Shown one piece after another: positions 1 to 4,566 of a DNA stretch of 5,751 nt. The translations under genes were made by a program, and so were the position numbers. The stretch comes from ARS1285 sp039796495 (lineage in GTDB: Archaea > Nanobdellota > Nanobdellia > Pacearchaeales > GW2011-AR1), in contig JBDKJQ010000060.1 in NCBI GenBank assembly GCA_039796495.1, positions 1-5,751 on the forward strand, in the 5' to 3' direction. Within the stretch, counting starts at the first letter, position 1, and the number at the start of each line of letters is the position of its first letter. A model generated the notes under the pieces. That model searched no databases. It worked only from the letters and a program-made list of their open reading frames with translations, and was not told the DNA's origin.

Positions 1-12
1 AAAAATGAGCAG

Positions 13-1320
13 CTAAGTGCTTCCGGGAGTTGAATTTTTTGTTTCTTCTTTTTCTTCTTCCATAAGTTTCCACCCCTTTGAAAGAATATACTTAAACCAA
101 ATTCCTGAGAATAGAGAGGTGATTATTGCGATTAATACTAACGTCACGAAAAATGTCTCATTAATTATACCCACATCAAAGGCTACAGTGGCAAGAACAA
201 TTCCAGGTCCTCCACGAGTATTCATAGCAACTCCGAAATTAAGGCTTGTTAACCAATTTATTTTAATAATCCTCGCAGATATAATTGTGGCAAGTGTTTT
301 AAAGAATACTACGAATAATAAAAACGCTATTAAGAATATAATATTTAAATGATGTATTAAATCAAGTTTTATTCCAACAACAGCAAAATAAATAGGGATA
401 AAAAAGGCTAAAGATATGTCTTTTATATTTCTTTTAACATTCCCAAACTTCTCTTCGGGCATTAAACCGATAATAATCCCGGCCAATAATGCCCCAAATA
501 CTATATTAACATTGAGTAAACTAGCAATTGCTGCAAATAAGAAACAAATAAATAAAGCGTAAGCAGAGATTGAAGATTTAATCAATAAATTTGCTCTTAA
601 GTTATTGCTATACTTAATTAGTTTTGGCATAAAAAGTATTGAAATTCCAAAAAAGAGCAATGTAATTATAATTGTTGTTATAATTCCTGATAGGGATACC
701 ACTTCTGAACTCACTAATCCAGTAGCTATTGCAAGAGCAACCCATAAGATAATATCTTCTATCGTTGCAATTGTTAAAACAATCTTGGCAAATCTTGTAT
801 TTATTATGCCCAAGTCTAAAAATATTTTTGATATTACGGGTATAGAAGTCACTGCTACTGCAATGGCAATAATTATTTTTAATGCTGACATATTCCCTTT
901 GATTCCAATAAATGAAGAAAAATCATAGAAGTTTGGAGCAAACCAACCAACAATAAATGGAATTAATGTTGCTCCGATTAATATGGCAGTTATTATTTTC
1001 TTGTCCTGTTTATTAAAAGATTTTTGTATTTCAAAACCGGAGATAAACATAAGAAAAACAAGCCCAAACCAATAGACCAACGAGATTAACTTTCCCTCAG
1101 TTTCAAATGCATTAAATATCCATGTATATATCTCTGGAAAAAAGAAGCCTAAAAATGTTGGACCTAAAATCAAACCCCCAAATATTTCGCCAATTACTCT
1201 AGGTAATTTAAATCTCTGAAAAAAGTATCCAAAACTATGGGCAGATATTAAAAGTAAAACTATGGCAAAAAATAATCTAGTCAATTCTAAATTACTTAAG
1301 GTTATCATTTCAGCAACCAT
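13..1320 (-). CDS. CPA2-type cation:proton antiporter (Na+/H+ exchanger domain)
   Basis: This 435-residue, very hydrophobic protein has about twelve predicted membrane segments and fits a monovalent cation:proton antiporter of the CPA2 (Kef/CHX/NapA-like) superfamily, exchanging Na+ or K+ for H+ across the cell membrane. Visible family marks are PRVIGEIFGGLILGP (about 40-54), the unwound-helix segment TSIPVI (158-163), the acidic pair E188-D189 in TIEDIILW where related proteins carry the ion-binding acid pair, and NTRGG (367-371) near the C-terminus. It ends after the last helix in a short Glu/Lys-rich tail, with no RCK/TrkA-N regulatory domain, so it is a bare transporter core. ATG at 1320 is preferred over Met5 (1308) because a TATA box lies 24 bases upstream. 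Sampled lines give about 25-30% G+C, lower than the other genes here. The family is fairly certain; the ion is not. Confidence 0.9.
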   Translation of the reverse strand: MVAEMITLSNLELTRLFFAIVLLLISAHSFGYFFQRFKLPRVIGEIFGGLILGPTFLGFFFPEIYTWIFNAFETEGKLISLVYWFGLVFLMFISGFEIQKSFNKQDKKIITAILIGATLIPFIVGWFAPNFYDFSSFIGIKGNMSALKIIIAIAVAVTSIPVISKIFLDLGIINTRFAKIVLTIATIEDIILWVALAIATGLVSSEVVSLSGIITTIIITLLFFGISILFMPKLIKYSNNLRANLLIKSSISAYALFICFLFAAIASLLNVNIVFGALLAGIIIGLMPEEKFGNVKRNIKDISLAFFIPIYFAVVGIKLDLIHHLNIIFLIAFLLFVVFFKTLATIISARIIKINWLTSLNFGVAMNTRGGPGIVLATVAFDVGIINETFFVTLVLIAIITSLFSGIWFKYILSKGWKLMEEEKEETKNSTPGST

Positions 1321-1338
1321 AATAAAAAAAGAAGGAGT

Positions 1339-1350
1339 GTATATAAAAAT
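1339..1350 (-). promoter_or_regulatory. TATA box of the antiporter gene
   Basis: Read on the minus strand this is ATTTTTATATAC, centred about 24 bases before the antiporter ATG. That spacing would put transcription start at or next to the start codon, so the mRNA would be leaderless. No Shine-Dalgarno sequence sits directly before the ATG. Confidence 0.55.
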
Positions 1351-1371
1351 CTTAGCTCCATAGTAAGTTAA

Positions 1372-1572
1372 CCGCTCCCGAAAAACACCCGTCGAACTAA
1401 AACAAAATTTTTTAAACTAATTTTTATCAAATATACAATTGCAGAATATACCATTGAACCTTGGCCCTCAACATATCATAGGAGAGAGAATGATGAACCT
1501 GAATTTCCTAATGTATCAACTATTCTAAAATTTGCGGAAACGCGTAGCTTAATTGAAAAATTAAAAAGTAGT
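1372..1572 (+). pseudogene. ATG-less 66-codon open frame, possible gene remnant
   Basis: A plus-strand frame is open from just after a TAA at 1369 to a TGA at 1570-1572. It contains no ATG, GTG or TTG start that would give most of it. The second half reads like protein: it is charged and contains EPWPSTYHRRENDEPEFP followed by a helix-like segment ILKFAETRSLIEKLK. Codons from 1435 onward begin with a purine in about 65% of cases, as coding frames often do. A TATA-like TTTTTTAAA (1408-1416) would place a leaderless start near an ATT codon at 1438. It may be a C-terminal relic of a decayed gene, a small gene with an unusual start, or chance in AT-rich DNA. I do not recognise the product. It runs toward the tRNA gene on the other strand. 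Confidence 0.25.
1563..1567 (-). terminator. Oligo-T tract downstream of tRNA-Arg
   Basis: On the minus strand a run of five T lies about 33 bases past the tRNA 3' end. Archaeal RNA polymerase often stops at such oligo-T tracts without a hairpin, so this could end the tRNA transcript. The run is short and could be chance. Confidence 0.25.
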
Positions 1573-1599
1573 TGACTCTCCTAAAGGCTGAAGGTCTAA

Positions 1600-1673
1600 C
1601 GCCCCCGGCAGGACTTGAACCTGCGACCTACTGCTTAGAAGGCAGTCGCTCTATCCAGCTGAGCTACGGGAGC
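1600..1673 (-). tRNA. tRNA-Arg, anticodon TCT
   Basis: The minus strand folds into a complete cloverleaf of 74 bases. It has a 7-bp acceptor stem (GCTCCCG with CGGGGGC, one G-U pair), a 4-bp D stem GCTC/GAGC, a 5-bp anticodon stem ACTGC/GCAGT closing the loop CTTCTAA, a five-base variable region, and a T arm GCAGG-TTCAAGT-CCTGC. The anticodon at positions 34-36 is TCT, reading AGA and AGG arginine codons. The discriminator base is G, no 3' CCA is encoded, and there is no intron. G15 and C48 form the Levitt pair; G15 is the position that archaea usually convert to archaeosine. The 3' end would be made by a tRNase Z such as the one at 2693-3610, followed by CCA addition. Confidence 0.97.
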
Positions 1674-1696
1674 ATATCTACAAGAAATAAAGTCTG

Positions 1697-1705
1697 TATT
1701 TAAAA
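1697..1705 (-). promoter_or_regulatory. TATA box of tRNA-Arg
   Basis: On the minus strand this reads TTTTAAATA, centred about 28 bases before the tRNA 5' end. It predicts a transcript starting within a few bases of the mature tRNA. It lies in the 58-base gap after the upstream membrane-protein gene, so the tRNA probably has its own promoter. Confidence 0.5.
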
Positions 1706-1731
1706 TTAACCGAGAACTCCCTGCAAACAGG

Positions 1732-2595
1732 TTATTTTTTCTTTCTTCGCAAGCGCACAAAAAGCAGAATAGCACACACAATAAAAACAATAAGAGCCAA
1801 ACCAATAAGAGAATAATTTCCCTCTTCAAATGAGAGGATACTAAATCCTGTTGCCGAACTCTCACCTAACAAAATTTCCTGACTGACCAATTTTTCAGGT
1901 TCTGAATCAGTCGCAAGATATATTTTATAATTTCCTGCTAATGATGCGGGTAACGCAAGAGCAAATGTTCTTTGAATCACTCCCTCTTGTTGAAGCGTAA
2001 AGATATCAAGGTCACGCGCAACTTCATGAATCTGTTCATCAACAAGCCATACATCAATAGCAACTCCTTCCCCGACAATATTCGAATGATCAAAACTATA
2101 TACAATATCCAACTGCTCATCCTCAGGCTTCACCGATATAATCTGCAAGATCTCTGAAGGTTCAGACACAACAACAGAAAATTCCTGTTTCTGAGAGATC
2201 TCATTGCATCGTATTTCTCCACTCCCTCGGTACGTTCCACTACTGATCACATCAGAGATAACTAATTCAGCAGGAAATTCAATCTGCTCTCCCGCTTTAA
2301 TATCCTGAATCGTTTGAGAAATTATCCATGCCGCATAATCTCCTCCAAACACCAATTGGCAGCCAGTGAGTACAGTATCGCCGGTATTGATGCCCACAAA
2401 AGAAAATGATTTCACCTCTCCGCGGTACACAATCAATTGATCAACACCAGACAGTTCCAATTTTGTTTCCTTCTCAAATAAATCGCTCGACGTCTGCGAT
2501 ACAAATCCGGTGATAGGTTCCCGAAACATGATCGCTAAAAGAGCAATAGAAAATATAACCAAAATGCCCGCCATCACCGCAAATTTTTTTCTCAT
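1732..2595 (-). CDS. Membrane-anchored extracellular beta-sandwich protein, function unknown
   Basis: The predicted 287-residue protein has a positively charged start (MRKK), a hydrophobic segment (about 5-24), a long hydrophilic part, a second membrane segment (about 262-281) and a basic tail RLRRKKK. The bulk therefore probably faces outside, held at both ends. Residues about 45-145 resemble an Ig-like sandwich of the NEW3/CARDB kind: a VYRGE strand, then F-V-G-I-NTGD, a tryptophan at 90, a D-I-K-AGEQIEFP turn, and SSGTYRGSGEI. C79 and C130 could form a disulfide. Residues about 150-242 form a second beta domain ending LPASLAGNYKIYLAT. A short TGF motif occurs after the first segment (PITGFV) and before the second (SATGFSI). 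A GTG three bases upstream (2598) is an alternative start, but ATG fits the TATA spacing better. No enzyme motif is visible; a surface or adhesion role is inference. Confidence 0.85.
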   Translation of the reverse strand: MRKKFAVMAGILVIFSIALLAIMFREPITGFVSQTSSDLFEKETKLELSGVDQLIVYRGEVKSFSFVGINTGDTVLTGCQLVFGGDYAAWIISQTIQDIKAGEQIEFPAELVISDVISSGTYRGSGEIRCNEISQKQEFSVVVSEPSEILQIISVKPEDEQLDIVYSFDHSNIVGEGVAIDVWLVDEQIHEVARDLDIFTLQQEGVIQRTFALALPASLAGNYKIYLATDSEPEKLVSQEILLGESSATGFSILSFEEGNYSLIGLALIVFIVCAILLFVRLRRKKK

Positions 2596-2616
2596 CACAT
2601 AGGCAAGAAAAAAGAG

Positions 2617-2628
2617 TTTTTAATTATT
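2617..2628 (-). promoter_or_regulatory. TATA box of the beta-sandwich protein gene
   Basis: The minus strand reads AATAATTAAAAA, centred about 26 bases before the ATG at 2595. This favours that ATG over the GTG at 2598 and implies a leaderless mRNA. The same 12 bases precede the 167-residue gene at 4101-4112 with the same spacing. Confidence 0.5.
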
Positions 2629-2650
2629 TCCAAATAAAATAAAAATCGAA

Positions 2651-2662
2651 AACCTATTTAAA
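2651..2662 (+). promoter_or_regulatory. TATA box of tRNase Z gene
   Basis: AACCTATTTAAA on the plus strand is a TATA-like element centred about 34 bases before the tRNase Z ATG, which predicts a leader of roughly 8-10 bases. The leader region contains AGAGAG just before the ATG, at most a poor Shine-Dalgarno match. The same CCTATTTAAA core precedes the TGT gene at the right edge. The element sits in a 97-base divergent region shared with the beta-sandwich gene. Confidence 0.5.
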
Positions 2663-2692
2663 CTCCACATTCTCTTTACAATAAAAGAGAGT

Positions 2693-3610
2693 ATGGAAAA
2701 AATAACGATCACTTTTCTGGGAACGAGTCAGGCAATTCCAACAGAAACGCGCAATCACACAGCAATTCACCTCAATTACAAGGGCGAGAACATCTTAGTT
2801 GATTGTGGCGAAGGAACACAAAGGCAATTTAGAAAAGCAAAGATAAATCCCTGTAAATTGACAAAATTATTGATAACGCACTGGCATGGAGATCATGTGC
2901 TCGGCATTCCCGGACTTTTTCAGACGCTTGCGTTGAATAATTATTCAAAAACATTGCAGGTATTTGGTCCAAAAGGAACAAAAAGATTCATGGATGAACT
3001 GTTAAGAATTTTTATACCTGTGGATAGGATTAAAGTTGAAGTTAATGAAATAGTCGGGAAATTTTTTGAAAACGAAGATTTCACACTTGATGCAGTTCCC
3101 CTCGAGCACACAGTCCCGGTCAATGGCTATGCATTTAAAGAAAAAGACAGGCTGAAAATAAAAAAAGAACTCCTGACAAAAATAATCAAGAAGATAAAGC
3201 CGACAAAATCAGATTTCGAGAAGATAGAACAGCTAAAAAGAGGGAAAGATATAACCATCCAGAAACAAGTCTTAAAAGCCAGCCAGCTCACCTACAAAGA
3301 AAAAGGAAGAAAAATAAGTTTTATTTTTGACACTGGTTATTGTACAAATGCAATCAGCCTCGCAAACAATGCTGATCTTGCAATCGTTGAGTCAACCTAT
3401 TCGCAGGAAGAGGAAGAATTGGCAAAAGAGTATAAGCATCTGAGCGCAGGGCAGGCTGCACTTATTGCAAAAAAAGCAAAAGCACAGAAATTGATTCTGA
3501 CGCATCTTTCGCAGCGGCATGAATTTCGCGAAAAAATGCTCTTGCAGCAAGCAAAAAAAGTATTTACCCGCACAACTATCGCCGAGGATCTGATGCAGAT
3601 TCAGCTTTAA
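2693..3610 (+). CDS. rnz: Ribonuclease Z (tRNase Z, short form)
   Basis: This zinc-dependent endonuclease of the metallo-beta-lactamase fold cuts the 3' trailer from tRNA precursors, leaving the end ready for CCA addition. At 305 residues it is the usual short-form length. Motifs appear in order: FLGTSQAIPT (8-17), DCGEGTQRQ (37-45), the metal site THWHGDH (H63, H65, D67, H68), LEHTVP (H139), FIFDTGY (D213) and THLSQRH (H271), with KHLSAGQA (248-255) as the conserved HxT/S-like motif. Residues about 148-188 form a lysine-rich insertion where the flexible tRNA-clamping arm lies in this family. Small departures are Trp64 within HxHxDH and DTG without the usual preceding Gly. All metal ligands are present, so it should be active. 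It is convergent with the next gene and overlaps it by 35 bases. The unlinked tRNA-Arg, which encodes no CCA, is a plausible substrate. Confidence 0.95.
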   Translation: MEKITITFLGTSQAIPTETRNHTAIHLNYKGENILVDCGEGTQRQFRKAKINPCKLTKLLITHWHGDHVLGIPGLFQTLALNNYSKTLQVFGPKGTKRFMDELLRIFIPVDRIKVEVNEIVGKFFENEDFTLDAVPLEHTVPVNGYAFKEKDRLKIKKELLTKIIKKIKPTKSDFEKIEQLKRGKDITIQKQVLKASQLTYKEKGRKISFIFDTGYCTNAISLANNADLAIVESTYSQEEEELAKEYKHLSAGQAALIAKKAKAQKLILTHLSQRHEFREKMLLQQAKKVFTRTTIAEDLMQIQL

Positions 3611-4079
3611 ATGGGAATTGAAAGATAACCGGCTCTTTTGTCTCAGAAGCAGTCCAAGAAAGAATATCATCAAGTTCCTGCGGAAATTCTAATACTCTAA
3701 AGACAGCAGCATATTTTTCTGCTTCATCATTTGAAATAAATTTTTTCTGTGCAAGTTCTCTCTGCATTTTTTGGAAAATGATTTCATAATGAGCTCTGGA
3801 AAACTGCGCATGAATACTCTTAGTGGTAAAACGATTAAACGTGGCCCTACTATCTGCCCCATAGCCATCATTACTCACAGAAATGCGTAACCCTTCATTC
3901 CCACCTAAAAAAAGACTTCTCGAAGGAATTTCTATTCCTAAGTAATCAACGACAAAGTAACTATGAAAAAACATCTGTAAGACTTCCTCAGGAGAATCAT
4001 GACTGCCTCCTAAGGCAGTGAGCCGCGTCTCAAGAGAAAATCTATCTGGTGCATGCTTATATTGAACAAACGTTTTCAT
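3576..4079 (-). CDS. Uncharacterised 167-residue protein
   Basis: I do not recognise this protein. It has no membrane segment or signal peptide and looks like a soluble alpha/beta protein. It shows an N-terminal stretch MKTFVQYKHAPDRFSLETRL, a hydrophobic core segment FFHSYFVVDYLGIEI (about 37-51), a loop LGGNEGLRISVSNDGYGADSRA (about 58-79) rich in Gly, Asn and Asp, a helical region SRAHYEIIFQKMQRELAQKKF (about 94-114), and a C-terminal strand EPVIFQFPF. No known catalytic signature is clear. It is treated as a real gene because the frame is long, it starts with ATG, and a TATA box sits 26 bases upstream. Its last 11 residues (ending SASDPRR) are encoded opposite the last codons of tRNase Z, so the tail is probably dispensable or recently extended. 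A gap of 102 bases separates it from the upstream Sm-like gene. Confidence 0.75.
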   Translation of the reverse strand: MKTFVQYKHAPDRFSLETRLTALGGSHDSPEEVLQMFFHSYFVVDYLGIEIPSRSLFLGGNEGLRISVSNDGYGADSRATFNRFTTKSIHAQFSRAHYEIIFQKMQRELAQKKFISNDEAEKYAAVFRVLEFPQELDDILSWTASETKEPVIFQFPFKAESASDPRR

Positions 4080-4100
4080 ACTAAAAAAGATACAAAGAAC

Positions 4101-4112
4101 TTTTTAATTATT
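4101..4112 (-). promoter_or_regulatory. TATA box of the 167-residue protein gene
   Basis: The minus strand reads AATAATTAAAAA, identical over 12 bases to the promoter element at 2617-2628 and centred about 26 bases before the ATG at 4079. A leaderless transcript is expected. An oligo-T run (4083-4088, minus strand) lies between this box and the start codon and might also end transcripts from the Sm-like gene upstream. Confidence 0.5.
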
Positions 4113-4181
4113 CCTAGTAAGACTACCTTTATTTTTTCAGAACCAGCGACCGTGCCAATCTAAATAAGTCAAGGCTCAATT

Positions 4182-4424
4182 CTATTTTGCAACGCTTGCC
4201 GGAGATATAAAAATAATCGTGTCTCCTCGCAGAAACGTCAGACCAACACTTCGTCGGTCTTCACTCTCGATTATCTCTTTTGCGTTCTCTAAGACAACAT
4301 TGATGTGGATGTCAAATGCCAGAAGAGTGCCAACCATCTGTCGGTTGTTCTTCAGCTGCACCAGGACTTCTTTGCCCTTGGCGTTGTTCAGCACATCAAG
4401 CGGTCTCTCAATTCCGTTAACCAT
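4182..4424 (-). CDS. Archaeal Sm-like RNA-binding protein (SmAP/LSm)
   Basis: This 80-residue protein is a complete archaeal Sm-like protein of the Hfq/Sm fold. Relatives form heptameric rings that bind U-rich RNA and are linked to tRNA and small-RNA metabolism. It begins with the typical N-terminal helix RPLDVLNNAKGKEV. The Sm1 motif covers about residues 17-50, including QLKNNRQMVGTLLAFDIHINVVL, with RNA-contact residues H40 and N42. The Sm2 motif is LRGDTIIFIS (65-74), with R66 and D68. The usual Met of DxHMN is Ile41 here. Start ATG 4424 fits both the family N-terminus and a TATA box about 25 bases upstream. The gene is flanked by its own promoter, which contains a perfect 19-bp palindrome, so it may be under specific control. 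It sits between the TGT gene and the 167-residue gene on the same strand. Confidence 0.95.
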   Translation of the reverse strand: MVNGIERPLDVLNNAKGKEVLVQLKNNRQMVGTLLAFDIHINVVLENAKEIIESEDRRSVGLTFLRGDTIIFISPASVAK

Positions 4425-4429
4425 ACATC

Positions 4430-4448
4430 AAACTCAGCTGCTGAGTTT
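4430..4448. promoter_or_regulatory. 19-bp perfect palindrome at the Sm-like promoter, possible operator
   Basis: The sequence AAACTCAGCTGCTGAGTTT has two 9-base arms around one central base. It begins 6 bases upstream of the Sm-like ATG and its distal end runs into the TATA box. With a one-base spacer it is better suited to a dimeric DNA-binding regulator than to a full hairpin, although a 7-bp stem with a 5-base loop is also possible. Bound protein here would block the initiation complex. That it is an operator is inference from position and symmetry. Confidence 0.45.
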
Positions 4449-4453
4449 AAAAA
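4446..4453 (-). promoter_or_regulatory. TATA box of the Sm-like gene
   Basis: The minus strand reads TTTTTAAA, centred about 25 bases before the ATG at 4424, so the transcript should be leaderless. Three of its bases belong to the adjoining palindrome. Confidence 0.5.
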
Positions 4454-4466
4454 CATTTCTATATCG

Positions 4467-4499
4467 CACATCAAGAGATTTTACCATTATTTTGATGTG
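4467..4499. repeat. Inverted repeat with 8-base arms
   Basis: CACATCAA (4467-4474) and TTGATGTG (4492-4499) are exact inverted arms separated by 17 bases. The pair lies upstream of the Sm-like TATA box and past the TGT terminator. Each arm contains the heptamer ACATCAA, which also occurs at 4425-4431 directly before the Sm-like start codon. It could be a paired regulator site or part of the TGT 3' region. Confidence 0.4.
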
Positions 4500-4504
4500 A
4501 GAGA

Positions 4505-4531
4505 TTGAGTAAAAAAATATCATTTACTCAA
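4505..4531 (-). terminator. Hairpin with T7 run, likely TGT terminator
   Basis: Two exact 9-base arms, TTGAGTAAA (4505-4513) and TTTACTCAA (4523-4531), surround a 9-base loop. On the minus strand a run of seven T (4511-4517) lies within loop and arm, 36-56 bases past the TGT stop codon. Archaeal polymerase stops at oligo-T, so the T run alone may terminate the TGT transcript, with the hairpin protecting its 3' end. Confidence 0.5.
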
Positions 4532-4566
4532 GATAATCGGTTATATGCGTTCATATGATTTTGAAA

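Noticed and set aside
17..928. Plus-strand frames opposite the antiporter (111 and 107 codons)
   Set aside because: They are mirror frames of a strongly conserved membrane protein, with no promoter or family resemblance.
1481..1528. Short plus-strand frame from ATG at 1490 (12 codons) preceded by GGAG
   Set aside because: It is too short to support, and none of the other genes here uses a Shine-Dalgarno site, so the GGAG is probably chance.
1635..1865. Minus-strand 76-codon frame ending PVAQLDRATAF
   Set aside because: It runs into the tRNA gene; this ending is the well-known false translation of a tRNA region, and the rest lies in another frame of the beta-sandwich gene.
2596..2598. GTG as start of the beta-sandwich gene
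   Set aside because: It is only one codon longer; the adjacent ATG gives a TATA distance closer to that of the other genes. It cannot be excluded.
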